14,562 nucleotides of DNA from Marinobacter sp. (GTDB lineage: Bacteria > Pseudomonadota > Gammaproteobacteria > Pseudomonadales > Oleiphilaceae), in the NCBI GenBank assembly GCA_017643965.1, contig JAEPMM010000032.1, forward strand, positions 1 to 14,562, given 5' to 3'. The notes beneath the pieces are model-generated. The model was not told the origin of the DNA and searched no databases. It worked only from the letters and a program-made list of their open reading frames with translations. Shown here in pieces: positions 6,469 to 14,558 of the stretch (positions are counted from its first letter, which is position 1; the number at the start of each line of letters is the position of its first letter). Made by a program: the position numbers and the translations under genes.

Positions 6469-7596
6469 ATGTTAGCCATTCTTCATCCCGACACCCCGCT
6501 GGACAGCGAAGCCTACCGGCAGACCTTGCACTTTCTGGAGCACCTGCCCGGGGTCACCGTGCGGGTTCATGAGATTCAGGGTGCCACCCAGCGGCTGACG
6601 GAAATCTACCTGCTCGGCGATACCAAGTCCCTCGACAAGGAAGAGATCGAGGCCCTGCCTGCGGTGGAGCGGGCGATCCGCATATCCGATGACTACCGCA
6701 TTCTGGGTCGCCATCGCGATGATCGCCGCCAGAGTGGCTTTACCTACAACGGGGTGGAGTTCAGTCAGTCAAACCTGAACATCTTTGCTGGCCTCTGCGC
6801 CGTGGATGTGCCGGAGCACGTCGAAATGATGATGCAGGCACTGGAAGAGAACGGCGAGGTCTGCACCCGCATGGGCGCCTACAAGCCGCGCACCAACCCC
6901 TACTCGTTCCAGGGCCACGGCAAGGGGTGCTTGCCCTGGGTGTTCGAGAAAGCCGGGAAGCATGGCATCAAGGTGATCGCCATGGAGATTACCCACGAGA
7001 GCCACATCGAGGAAATCGACACTTGCCTTGAAAAGCTCGGCCGGCCCACCGGGGTGATGCTGCAGGTGGGCACCCGTAACACCCAGAACTTCGAGCTGCT
7101 GAAGGCCATTGGCCGCCAGAGCACCTACCCGGTGCTGTTGAAGCGGGGGTTCGGCATTACCCTGAACGAATCCCTGAACGCGGCGGAATATCTGGCCAGC
7201 GAGGGGAACGCCAATGTGATCTTCTGTCTGCGCGGCATGAAAACCGAAGCCGGCCAGCCACACCGCAACATGGTGGACTTTGCCCATGTGCCTGCGGTCA
7301 AGCGGCTGACCCGTATGCCGGTGTGTGTGGACCCGTCGCACTCGGTGGGCAGCCGCGACCGGGCGCCCGATGGCATCCTCGATGTCATGCACGCCACCGC
7401 TCAGGGCGTCATTGCCGGTGCCAACATGGTACTGGTGGATTTCCACCCGAAACCGGAGAAAGCGCTGGTAGACGGCCCCCAGGCCCTGCTGATGCGGGAA
7501 TTACCGGCGTACCTTGAAGATATTCGCCTGTGCCACGATACCTGGAAGCAACGCCAGGCCATTTACCAACGCTTGAAGGAATCAGCTACAGAATGA
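6469..7596 (+). CDS. DAHP synthase-like protein, type I-beta with ferredoxin-like N-terminal domain
   Basis: The family condenses phosphoenolpyruvate with erythrose 4-phosphate to give DAHP, the first step of the shikimate pathway. The protein has 375 residues. Residues about 1-80 resemble the ferredoxin-like regulatory domain of Thermotoga-type DAHP synthases, and about 95-360 form the TIM-barrel catalytic domain with GAYKPRTNPYSFQGHGKG (136-153), GTRNTQNFELL (201-211), LLKRGFG (223-229), CVDPSHSVG (286-294) and FHPKPEKALVDG (325-336). Compared with T. maritima from memory, metal ligands Cys110, His291 and Asp335 are kept, but Asp324 stands where the ligand Glu is usual, AGPC reads AGLC (107-110), and the CERG motif reads CLRG (253-256). 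It is therefore a divergent member; DAHP synthase is likely but not certain. AAGGAG precedes the start by 5 bases. The stop overlaps the next gene's start as ATGA. Confidence 0.85.
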   Translation: MLAILHPDTPLDSEAYRQTLHFLEHLPGVTVRVHEIQGATQRLTEIYLLGDTKSLDKEEIEALPAVERAIRISDDYRILGRHRDDRRQSGFTYNGVEFSQSNLNIFAGLCAVDVPEHVEMMMQALEENGEVCTRMGAYKPRTNPYSFQGHGKGCLPWVFEKAGKHGIKVIAMEITHESHIEEIDTCLEKLGRPTGVMLQVGTRNTQNFELLKAIGRQSTYPVLLKRGFGITLNESLNAAEYLASEGNANVIFCLRGMKTEAGQPHRNMVDFAHVPAVKRLTRMPVCVDPSHSVGSRDRAPDGILDVMHATAQGVIAGANMVLVDFHPKPEKALVDGPQALLMRELPAYLEDIRLCHDTWKQRQAIYQRLKESATE

Positions 7597-8390
7597 TTGT
7601 GTACGGACACCGGGGGGCCAAGGGCGAAGCCCCGGAAAATACCCTGGCGGGGTTTAGCCACGCCTATCGCCACGGCATTCGTCATTTCGAGTTTGATCTG
7701 GTGCTGTCCAAAGACGGCAAGCCGGTGATCATTCACGACCTGACCGTGGACCGCACCACTGGCCAGAAAGGCGCTGTGGCCAATTACACTGCGGACGAGC
7801 TGGCCGCCATGGACGCCCGGCACAACAACACACCCTGGCCCCGCAAGGTGGGCGTGCCGTCGCTGGAAGATCTGCTGGACGAATTTCCGGATCTTGAGCA
7901 CCTGCAGCTTGAGGTCAAGAAAGACAGTCGCCAGCGGCTCAACATTCTGTGCAACCGCCTGACCGAGATTATTCAGCGGCGCAATCTGTTCCAACAGGTG
8001 GCGGTGACATCGTCGGATACCTGGTTCCTGCAACAGATGCGCCGGCGCGATACCCAGATCCGCATTGGCCTGGTGACCGAGAAGAAGTTCCCGCGCCCGG
8101 TCAACCTGGCGGCGCGTCTTCATTGCGATTACCTGTGCATCAACTGGAAAATCTGCAGCAAGGCCATTGTGGAGGACGCCCACCGGCGCGGCATGCACGT
8201 GTCCGCCTGGACCGTGAACCGTATCCACGACATGCTGGAGCTGGAACAACAGGGTGTGAACAGCATCATCTCGGACTTCCCCACCAGCACCCGCATGTTC
8301 TTTGATAACCGCGCCAATTCCGTTCTGGCTCTGGCGCGCAGCGATTCGGCGGACAGTACGGGCGAACCCGCGGCCCTGTCCACCAACTGA
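7593..8390 (+). CDS. Cytoplasmic glycerophosphodiester phosphodiesterase (UgpQ/GDPD type)
   Basis: The enzyme hydrolyses glycerophosphodiesters such as glycerophosphocholine to glycerol 3-phosphate and an alcohol, recycling phospholipid head groups. The 265-residue protein is a single GDPD TIM barrel: YGHRGAKGEAPENT (His6, Arg7, Glu15), EFDLVLSKDGKPVIIHD (Glu33, Asp35, His48) and QLEVKK carrying the later acidic ligand. The C-terminal half has the typical VSAWTVN and GVNSIISDFP strands, then a short unconserved tail. No signal peptide is present, so it acts in the cytoplasm like UgpQ. The start is ATG 7593, overlapping the preceding TGA by four bases (ATGA), with AAGGA 12 bases upstream; a longer frame from 7530 would add residues inside the previous gene and before the conserved HRG, and is rejected. 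It is the last gene before the terminator at 8404-8445. Confidence 0.93.
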   Translation: MIVYGHRGAKGEAPENTLAGFSHAYRHGIRHFEFDLVLSKDGKPVIIHDLTVDRTTGQKGAVANYTADELAAMDARHNNTPWPRKVGVPSLEDLLDEFPDLEHLQLEVKKDSRQRLNILCNRLTEIIQRRNLFQQVAVTSSDTWFLQQMRRRDTQIRIGLVTEKKFPRPVNLAARLHCDYLCINWKICSKAIVEDAHRRGMHVSAWTVNRIHDMLELEQQGVNSIISDFPTSTRMFFDNRANSVLALARSDSADSTGEPAALSTN

Positions 8391-8403
8391 TCCTCCGGCC
8401 ATA

Positions 8404-8445
8404 AAAAAACCGGGTGGCGGACTTTCCTCCGACACCCGGTTTTTG
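8404..8445. terminator. Bidirectional intrinsic terminator between the GDPD gene and sthA
   Basis: The arms CCGGGTG (8410-8416) and CACCCGG (8433-8439) pair perfectly. An inner CGGA/TCCG stem (8418-8421 with 8428-8431) continues the hairpin after one G/A mismatch. The hairpin is flanked by an A-run (8403-8409) and a T-run (8440-8444), so it works on both strands. It sits between two convergent genes and ends both transcripts. Confidence 0.93.
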
Positions 8446-8457
8446 CTTTCAGCCCGC

Positions 8458-9849
8458 TCAGAAAATGCGATTCAGGCCGTTCAGGGCCGCCACCCGGTAG
8501 GCTTCCGCCATGGTCGGGTAGTTGAACGTGGTATTGATGAAGTAATTCAACGAATTGGCTTCGCCATTCTGGTTCATGATGGCCTGGCCGATGTGAACGA
8601 TCTCGGCCGCCTGGTCACCAAAACAGTGAATGCCCAGAATTTCCCGCGACTCACGGTGGAACAGGATTTTCAGCATGCCCACGGCATCGCCGGTGATTTG
8701 TGCCCGCGCCAGGTCCTTGAAAAACGCCTGACCCACTTCGTAGGGCACCTTGGCCTCGGTCAGCTCCCGCTCGGTCTTGCCGACAGAGCTGATCTCGGGG
8801 ATGGTGTAAATCCCCGTCGGCACGTCCGAGACGTAGCGGAAATACTCGTCATGCACGATGTCAGACGAGGCCGAACGGCCCTGGTCGTAGGCGGCACTGG
8901 CCAGACTCGGCCAACCGATCACATCGCCGGCGGCGTAGATGTTCTCGACCTCGGTGCGGTAATGCTCGTCCACCGCCAGCTGGCCACGGCCGTTGGGCAC
9001 CAGACCGATGTTCTCAACCCCCAGTTTCTCGGTGTTACCGCTGCGCCCGTTGCACCACAGGAACGCATCGGCGCGAATTTTCTTGCCGGATTTCAGTGAC
9101 AGCACCACGCCGTGGTCATCGCCGTCTACTTTCTCGTATTCCTCGTTGTGCCGCACCAGTACACCGTTGTTACGCAGGTGGTAGCTCAGTGCGTCAGAGA
9201 TTTCATCATCAAGGAAGTTCAGCAGGCGGCTGCCCGGGTTGATCAGGTCCACCTTCACGCCCAGGCCGGCAAAGATCGAGGCGTATTCCGAACCGATAAC
9301 GCCGGCACCGTAAATAATCAGCGTGCGCGGGGTGTGGGACAGGTTGAGGATGGAATCCGAGTTGTAAATACGGTGATGGCGGAAATCCACATCCGTCGGC
9401 AGGTACGGCCGTGAGCCGGTGGCGATGATCGCCTGCTTGAAATGCAGGATTTCTGCCGACTTGGCGCCACGCACCTCGATGCGGTTGGCGTCGAGGAAAT
9501 AGGCGCGACCGTTGATCAGTTCCACCCGGTTGCGGGCGTAAAACTGGGTGCGCAGCTTGACCTGCTTGCCGATCACTTTCTGGGCGTTCTGCAGAACCCG
9601 CGGAAAGGAGAACCAGCGCGGCTCACCGATGTCCCGGAACATCTGGTTGGTGTTAAAGGTGATGATCTGCTTGACGGAGTGACGCAGCGCCTTGGAGGGA
9701 ATGGTTCCCCAGTGGGTGCAGTTACCACCTACGGTGGGCTTGTCTTCGATGATCGCGACACGTTTACCGTGTTTCGTCGCATTCATCGCTGCACCTTCTC
9801 CGGAAGGACCAGCGCCGATAACGACGACGTCGTAATGATGTTCTGCCAT
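8458..9849 (-). CDS. sthA: Soluble pyridine nucleotide transhydrogenase SthA
   Basis: SthA is a cytoplasmic FAD enzyme that transfers hydride between NADPH and NAD+, usually draining excess NADPH. The 463-residue protein has the flavoprotein disulfide reductase layout: FAD-binding GAGPSG (12-17), then GGNCTHWGTIPSKALRH (41-57), the NAD(P)-binding GAGVIGSEYA (180-189), the second FAD motif around IYAAGDVIGWP, and the C-terminal dimerisation domain ending NTTFNYPTMAEAYRVAALNG. The normal redox pair Cys-x4-Cys is Cys44-x4-Thr49, so there is no redox disulfide. This is the SthA hallmark and separates it from lipoamide dehydrogenase and glutathione reductase. AAGGAG lies about 10 bases upstream of the ATG at 9849. 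It follows nqrM on the same strand after 54 bases with no clear terminator between, so partial co-transcription with the NQR genes is possible. Confidence 0.97.
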   Translation of the reverse strand: MAEHHYDVVVIGAGPSGEGAAMNATKHGKRVAIIEDKPTVGGNCTHWGTIPSKALRHSVKQIITFNTNQMFRDIGEPRWFSFPRVLQNAQKVIGKQVKLRTQFYARNRVELINGRAYFLDANRIEVRGAKSAEILHFKQAIIATGSRPYLPTDVDFRHHRIYNSDSILNLSHTPRTLIIYGAGVIGSEYASIFAGLGVKVDLINPGSRLLNFLDDEISDALSYHLRNNGVLVRHNEEYEKVDGDDHGVVLSLKSGKKIRADAFLWCNGRSGNTEKLGVENIGLVPNGRGQLAVDEHYRTEVENIYAAGDVIGWPSLASAAYDQGRSASSDIVHDEYFRYVSDVPTGIYTIPEISSVGKTERELTEAKVPYEVGQAFFKDLARAQITGDAVGMLKILFHRESREILGIHCFGDQAAEIVHIGQAIMNQNGEANSLNYFINTTFNYPTMAEAYRVAALNGLNRIF

Positions 9850-9903
9850 GCGTGCAGTGACTCCTTAAGTACGTCGCAAAGTGATACGCGTGAAACTGTC
9901 TTA

Positions 9904-10143
9904 TTATTTCTTGGTGGCGTCGTAACTCAGCGAGTTCGCAGCATTGCCTTCGTTGGCAACCCGCTCATTCTCCTCTTCACATTTCTGGGTATTACCGCCA
10001 CAGATATCGCAGGACTGGCTGATGCCCAGGGCACCGATACCACCACAGGTGCCGCTGATGGGCTTGCGGCCAAAAATAACGCCCACCGACATGGCGGCCA
10101 CCAGAACCGAAACAATCAACAAAACCAACAGAAAGGTACCCAT
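9904..10143 (-). CDS. nqrM: Na+-NQR maturation protein NqrM
   Basis: NqrM (DUF539) is needed to assemble an active Na+-translocating NADH:quinone reductase and is thought to deliver iron to the centre held by NqrD and NqrE. The 79-residue protein has one N-terminal membrane segment (about 4-24), then GRKPISGTCGGIGALG (25-40) and the CDICGG motif. Its four cysteines, Cys33, Cys45, Cys48 and Cys55, are the family's conserved set. The tail from about 56 is charged and variable. AGGGGAGG precedes the ATG closely, and the gap to apbE is 12 bases, so the two are co-transcribed. The order nqrF-apbE-nqrM is the common arrangement in NQR loci. Confidence 0.96.
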   Translation of the reverse strand: MGTFLLVLLIVSVLVAAMSVGVIFGRKPISGTCGGIGALGISQSCDICGGNTQKCEEENERVANEGNAANSLSYDATKK

Positions 10144-10155
10144 AAGGCCTCCCCT

Positions 10156-11205
10156 TTACTGAGTAAGGTACGACGTGAATGCGGGGGTGTGATGGGTCTC
10201 GAACCCGCCATCACGACGCACAATGAAATAAGCCGCTATGTTTTCGCGGGTAGCCAACGCCTGCGCCCGTTCGTATCCCATAACGTTGAACCCCGTTGCC
10301 AGTGCATCCGCCAGCATGGCGTTCTCGGCGATCACGGTGACCGACGCGAGATTGTGCACAATGGGCCGACCGGTATCAGGGTCTATTGTATGCGAATAAC
10401 GCCGGCCTTCCGATTCGTAATAGTTACGATAGTCGCCGGACGTCGCCATGGCGTACTGGTCGAGTGCCACCACCCGGTTGATCTGGCGCTGCTCCGATAC
10501 CGGCTCTTCGATGGCCAACCGCCACGCGCTGCCGTCCGGTTTGCGGCCGTTGACCCGCACTTCGCCGCCAATCTCGACGAGGTACGACGTTATACCGGCA
10601 CTCTCGAGATAGCGGGCCACGGCGTCCACACCGTAACCCTTGGCGATGGCTGAAAGATCGATGTACTGGGGTTTGCTGGCCCGAATGGCCGGGGGCTCCG
10701 CCCTCAACTCGAGCTTTTCGTACCCGGTTGCATCCAGCCTGGCTGCCAGCTCGTCGTCATCGGGCACTTTGTCCGGGCGGGCTTCAGGGCCGAATCCCCA
10801 GAGATTGACCACAGGGCCGATGGTGATGTCGAACGCACCGTCGGTCAGGCTGGAGACGTCAGCGGCACTGGCCAGCACCTCGTACAACGGCGCTGAAATG
10901 TCCGTCCATTCGGATTGGTCGTCGCGGCTGTTCAGCCGGGAGAGCTCGGAATCGTCGCGCCAGGTGGACATGGACGCGTCCACCCTTTCGAGCACCTCTT
11001 CGATGCCCTCACCCAGATTCTCAAGCCGGGCCTCGTCTTCGGTCAATACGACGTTGATATGATAGCGGGTGCCGAACACCGGTCCGGCAATCTCCCAGAT
11101 CTGTTCTTCCTTCTCAAACGAACAACCCGCCAGCGCGACCAGGGCCAGCGTCATGAGGACGCTGGCCACTGCCACCCTGGCGGGTCGGAACATGCGGGAT
11201 GTCAT
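10156..11205 (-). CDS. apbE: FAD:protein FMN transferase ApbE (lipoprotein)
   Basis: ApbE transfers FMN from FAD to a threonine in SGAT-type sites of NqrB and NqrC, using Mg2+, on the periplasmic side of the inner membrane. The 349-residue protein begins with a lipoprotein signal: a basic start, a hydrophobic stretch (about 11-25) and the lipobox LAGC with Cys28 as the lipidation site. Family motifs follow: GPVFGTRYHI (41-50), MSTWRDDSELSRLN (79-92), DGAFDITIGPVVNLWGFG (122-139), DLSAIAKGYGVD (183-194), EIGGEVRVNG (211-220), MATSGDYRNY (253-262), SHTIDPDTGRP (271-281) and the metal-binding ADALATGFNVMG (299-310). The start at 11205 lies 9 bases after the nqrF stop; GGAGGG at the end of nqrF is the likely ribosome site, although the in-frame ATG at 11193 is also possible. 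Its target, NqrC, is encoded upstream in the same operon. Confidence 0.97.
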   Translation of the reverse strand: MTSRMFRPARVAVASVLMTLALVALAGCSFEKEEQIWEIAGPVFGTRYHINVVLTEDEARLENLGEGIEEVLERVDASMSTWRDDSELSRLNSRDDQSEWTDISAPLYEVLASAADVSSLTDGAFDITIGPVVNLWGFGPEARPDKVPDDDELAARLDATGYEKLELRAEPPAIRASKPQYIDLSAIAKGYGVDAVARYLESAGITSYLVEIGGEVRVNGRKPDGSAWRLAIEEPVSEQRQINRVVALDQYAMATSGDYRNYYESEGRRYSHTIDPDTGRPIVHNLASVTVIAENAMLADALATGFNVMGYERAQALATRENIAAYFIVRRDGGFETHHTPAFTSYLTQ

Positions 11206-11214
11206 CTGAGCTGA

Positions 11215-12441
11215 TTACCCTCCGAAGTCATCCAGCATGATGTTCTCGTCTTCGACTCCAAGATCCTTGAGCATCTTGATCACCGAGGCGTTCATGATTG
11301 GGGGTCCACACATGTAGAACTCACAGTCTTCCGGAGCCGGATGGTCCTTCAGATAGTTTTCGTACAGCACGTTGTGGATGAAGCCGGTCGGGCCTTCCCA
11401 ATTGTCCTCGGGCAGCGCGTCTGACAGGGCAACGTGCCACTCGAAGTTGTCGTTTTCCTCGGCCAGGCCGTCGAAATCTTCCACGTAGAACATCTCGCGG
11501 ACACTACGGGCGCCGTACCAGAAGCTGATCTTGCGCTTCGAGTACAGGCGCTTGAGCGGGTCAAAGACGTGGGAGCGCATCGGCGCCATGCCGGCACCAC
11601 CTCCGACGACCACCATTTCGGCCACGGCCTTCTTGGCGAAGAACTCACCAAACGGCCCCATCACCGACACTTTGCCACCCGGCTCCAGGTTGAGCAAGTA
11701 GCGGGAAGTGAGGCCCGGAGGGTGGTCAGTCCCCGGAGGCGGTGTCGCAATACGGATGTTGAACTTCAGGACACCTTTCTCTTCCGGGTAGTTCGCCATG
11801 GAGTAAGCGCGGATGGTGTCTTCCTTGTTAATGGCCTTGTAACGCCAGATGTTGTGCTTGTCCCAGTCTTCGTGGAACTCTTCCTCGATTACGAAATCCT
11901 TGAAATCGATCTCGTAGGGAGGGCACTCGAGCTGTACGTAACCGCCGGCGCGGAAGTCCACTTCCTCGCCTTCCGGCAGCTTCAGGACCAGTTCCTTGAT
12001 GAAGGTGGCCACGTTATGGTTGGACACCACTTCGCATTCCCATTTCTTCACGCCGAAGAACTCTTCCGGGACTTCGACCTTCATGTCCTGCTTCACCGGC
12101 ACCTGGCATGACAGGCGCCAGCCTTCTTTCTCTTCACGATTGGTGAAGTGAGTCTTTTCCGTGGGCAGCATGGCGCCGCCACCTTCCAGAACCTTACACT
12201 TGCACTGGGCGCAGGTGCCGCCGCCACCGCAGGCGGAGGACAGGAAAATACCGTTACCTGCCAGCGTTCCCAGCAGCTTGCCACCGGCTTCGGTGGTCAG
12301 CGTGTGTTCCGGGTCGTCATTGATTTCGATGGTCACATCACCGGTGCTTACCAGCTTTGAACGGGCCGCGAGAATAATCGCAACCAGCGCCAGTACGATA
12401 ACGGTGAACATGACCACGCCGAGAATAATTTCAGTACTCAT
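11215..12441 (-). CDS. nqrF: Na+-translocating NADH:quinone reductase subunit F
   Basis: NqrF is the NADH-oxidising subunit: it passes electrons from NADH through FAD and a 2Fe-2S cluster into the membrane complex. The protein has 408 residues, the usual length. It has one N-terminal membrane helix (about 5-26), a ferredoxin domain with the cluster ligands Cys71, Cys77, Cys80 and Cys112, then the FAD domain with RAYSMANYP (211-219) and the NADH domain with GGGAGMAPMRSH (280-291), WYGARS (308-313) and CGPPIMN (378-384). It ends in DDFGG, as is typical. AAGGCGAG precedes the ATG. The gap from nqrE is 37 bases. Confidence 0.98.
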   Translation of the reverse strand: MSTEIILGVVMFTVIVLALVAIILAARSKLVSTGDVTIEINDDPEHTLTTEAGGKLLGTLAGNGIFLSSACGGGGTCAQCKCKVLEGGGAMLPTEKTHFTNREEKEGWRLSCQVPVKQDMKVEVPEEFFGVKKWECEVVSNHNVATFIKELVLKLPEGEEVDFRAGGYVQLECPPYEIDFKDFVIEEEFHEDWDKHNIWRYKAINKEDTIRAYSMANYPEEKGVLKFNIRIATPPPGTDHPPGLTSRYLLNLEPGGKVSVMGPFGEFFAKKAVAEMVVVGGGAGMAPMRSHVFDPLKRLYSKRKISFWYGARSVREMFYVEDFDGLAEENDNFEWHVALSDALPEDNWEGPTGFIHNVLYENYLKDHPAPEDCEFYMCGPPIMNASVIKMLKDLGVEDENIMLDDFGG

Positions 12442-12478
12442 GGTCTCGCCTTTTCGTTAAACCGAATCACCGGGTTGA

Positions 12479-13087
12479 TTACAGTGAAATACCTGAGAAC
12501 GACATGAAGCCAAGTGACATCAGACCCACAGTGATGAAGGTGATGCCCAGGCCACGCAGCCCCGGAGGCACATCGCTGTACTTCAGTTTTTCGCGGATGC
12601 CGGCCAGCGCGACAATCGCCAGCGCCCAGCCCACACCGGCACCGAAGCCGTACACCACACTCTCACCGAAGGTGTAGTCCCGCTCAACCATGAACAGCGA
12701 CGCGCCGAGGATGGCGCAGTTCACTGTGATCAGCGGCAGGAACACACCCAACGCGGCGTAGAGCGCGGGAATGTACTTGTCCAGAACCATTTCCATGATC
12801 TGAACAATCGCAGCGATTACACCGATATACGTAATAAGTCCGAGAAAGCTCAGGTCCACATTCGACAACCCGGCCCACTCCAGCGCGCCGTCACGAAGGA
12901 TGCTGTTGTACAGCAGGTTGTTGACCGGCACCGTCACCGTCAACACCACAATGACGGCAATGCCGAGACCCAGAGCCGCTTCGATCTTCTTCGAGATGGC
13001 CAGGAAGGTACACATCCCGAGGAAGAAGGCCAGCGCCATGTTCTCAACGAAAATGGCCTTCAGAATCAGGCTGATATAGTGTTCCAT
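12479..13087 (-). CDS. nqrE: Na+-translocating NADH:quinone reductase subunit E
   Basis: NqrE is an integral membrane subunit of the sodium pump and pairs with the homologous NqrD as inverted partners. The 202-residue protein has six predicted membrane helices. Cys26 (GMCTFL) and Cys124 (VNCAILG) match the two cysteines that, with the pair in NqrD, hold the intramembrane iron-sulfur centre. The start ATG (13087-13085) shares one base with the nqrD stop (TGATG), and AAGGAGG lies in the nqrD 3' end, consistent with translational coupling. Confidence 0.98.
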   Translation of the reverse strand: MEHYISLILKAIFVENMALAFFLGMCTFLAISKKIEAALGLGIAVIVVLTVTVPVNNLLYNSILRDGALEWAGLSNVDLSFLGLITYIGVIAAIVQIMEMVLDKYIPALYAALGVFLPLITVNCAILGASLFMVERDYTFGESVVYGFGAGVGWALAIVALAGIREKLKYSDVPPGLRGLGITFITVGLMSLGFMSFSGISL

Positions 13088-13752
13088 CAGAAGGCCTCCT
13101 TGGCGGTATGACGCGACATCTTGTAATCCGCCTCTTCCACCTGCTCAGGCTTCCAGACACGCAGTGCCCAGATCGCAAGACCGATGATGAAGAACGCGCT
13201 CGGCGGCAGCAGCATCATGCCGTTCGGCACGTACCAGCCACCCTCGTTCACCACCGGCATCAGGGAAACCCCGAACAGGGACCCTGCGCCCAGCAGTTCA
13301 CGGAAGAACGCAACGAAGAGCAGCAGTACCGAATAGCCCAGACCGTTACCGATGCCGTCGAGGAAACTCAGGTATGGGCCGTTCTTCATCGCAAAGCCTT
13401 CCGCGCGGCCCATTACGATGCAGTTGGTGATGATCAGACCCACGAATACCGAGAGCTGCTTGGAAATCTCGTAGGCGTAGGCCTTGAGCACCTGGTCCAC
13501 CACGATAACCAGCGAGGCGATGATGGTCATCTGCACGATGATCCGGATGCTGCCCGGGATCTGTGTGCGAACCAGCGATACCGCCAGGTTGGAAAACGCC
13601 GTTACTGCAATAACCGCCGCGCACATAACCAGGGTTACGTTCATGCTGGTGGTTACCGCCAGCGCCGAGCAGATCCCGAGGATCTGCAGGGCGATCGGGT
13701 TGTTACTGAAAATCGGCTCGAAGAGAACCTGTTTGGCTGAAGCGTCTGCCAT
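13087..13752 (-). CDS. nqrD: Na+-translocating NADH:quinone reductase subunit D
   Basis: NqrD is the membrane partner of NqrE in the sodium-pumping NADH:quinone reductase. The 221-residue protein has six predicted membrane helices. Cys28 (GICSAL) and Cys111 (ITNCIVMGRAE) correspond to the conserved iron-coordinating cysteines of this subunit. GRAEGFAMKNGP and the C-terminal PPSAFFIIGL segment are typical of NqrD. AGGGGAGG, inside the end of nqrC, precedes the ATG, and the nqrC stop is only two bases before the start, so translation is probably coupled. The charged C-terminal tail (after about 200) is variable in the family. Confidence 0.98.
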   Translation of the reverse strand: MADASAKQVLFEPIFSNNPIALQILGICSALAVTTSMNVTLVMCAAVIAVTAFSNLAVSLVRTQIPGSIRIIVQMTIIASLVIVVDQVLKAYAYEISKQLSVFVGLIITNCIVMGRAEGFAMKNGPYLSFLDGIGNGLGYSVLLLFVAFFRELLGAGSLFGVSLMPVVNEGGWYVPNGMMLLPPSAFFIIGLAIWALRVWKPEQVEEADYKMSRHTAKEAF

Positions 13753-13754
13753 GA

Positions 13755-14558
13755 TCAGACCTCCCCTTCACGAAGTTTTTTCAGGAACGGTGCATAGCCA
13801 CGGTCGCCCATCCAGTAGTTGACCAGCTGTTCTACACCGCGGCTGGTCAGCGTTGCACCGGAAAGTGCGTCAACCTTGTGCTCACGCTCTGACGCACCGG
13901 CGCTTACACCACCTTTGACCAGGCGGATCTGCGGCTCTTCAAGCTCATCGCCGTAGACTTCTTTGCCCACCCACTGGCTTTTCCAGCGCGGGTTGTCCAC
14001 TTCACCACCCAGACCGGGGGTTTCCGCGTGATCGTAGAAGCCCAGACCCTCGATGGTATTGGCGTCACCTTCCAGTGACACGAAGCCATACAGCGTGGAC
14101 CACAGACCGTAGCCGTGTACCGGCAACACCACACGAACCAGTTCGTCGTTCTCGGTCAGGGTGTAGATCTTGGCCACGTTCGGACGGCGCTTGATGCCGG
14201 CCTTGTCTTCCGAGCTCGGAATGTTGGTGGACATCTGTGGGTCGGAAGCCGCCTTGTACATGTCGTACTTCATGGGGTCTTCCACGCCGACGTCCGAAGG
14301 CTCGACAAAATCACCGCTGTCGAGGTCCAGCAGGCGCACGTCAAAACGGGCGAACGCTTCCTCGATATCGTCAGCGCTGTCGCCGCTTTGCAGCATGCCA
14401 GCAGCCGCCAGGATGTTGGTTTTGATGTCCAGATTCTGGTTCTTGATCTGAGCCGGTCGGAGCGAGACCGCGGCGGTGGAAACCACCACCGAGAAAACCA
14501 CACTCAGCACCAGGGCCACAATCAGCGTTCTGGAGACGGTTTCTTTAGCTTTAGCCAC
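13755..14558 (-). CDS. nqrC: Na+-translocating NADH:quinone reductase subunit C (start near window edge)
   Basis: NqrC is a single-helix subunit that carries covalent FMN in the electron path of the pump. From the GTG at 14558 it has 267 residues, close to the usual length. A membrane helix covers about 11-31, followed by a periplasmic FMN-binding domain. AETPGLGGEV (178-187) and DALSGATLTSRGV (230-242) are the family signatures; Thr236 in SGAT is the expected FMN attachment site made by ApbE. The start is uncertain: it would be GTG, only four bases of upstream sequence are available, and the frame stays open to the window edge. A start slightly further upstream cannot be excluded. nqrB and nqrA should lie beyond the edge. 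Confidence 0.95.
   Translation of the reverse strand: MAKAKETVSRTLIVALVLSVVFSVVVSTAAVSLRPAQIKNQNLDIKTNILAAAGMLQSGDSADDIEEAFARFDVRLLDLDSGDFVEPSDVGVEDPMKYDMYKAASDPQMSTNIPSSEDKAGIKRRPNVAKIYTLTENDELVRVVLPVHGYGLWSTLYGFVSLEGDANTIEGLGFYDHAETPGLGGEVDNPRWKSQWVGKEVYGDELEEPQIRLVKGGVSAGASEREHKVDALSGATLTSRGVEQLVNYWMGDRGYAPFLKKLREGEV

Noticed and set aside
9442..10653. Plus-strand 403-residue open frame across sthA, nqrM and apbE
   Set aside because: It lies antisense to three clear genes, shows no domain, and is an open frame produced by GC-rich codon bias.
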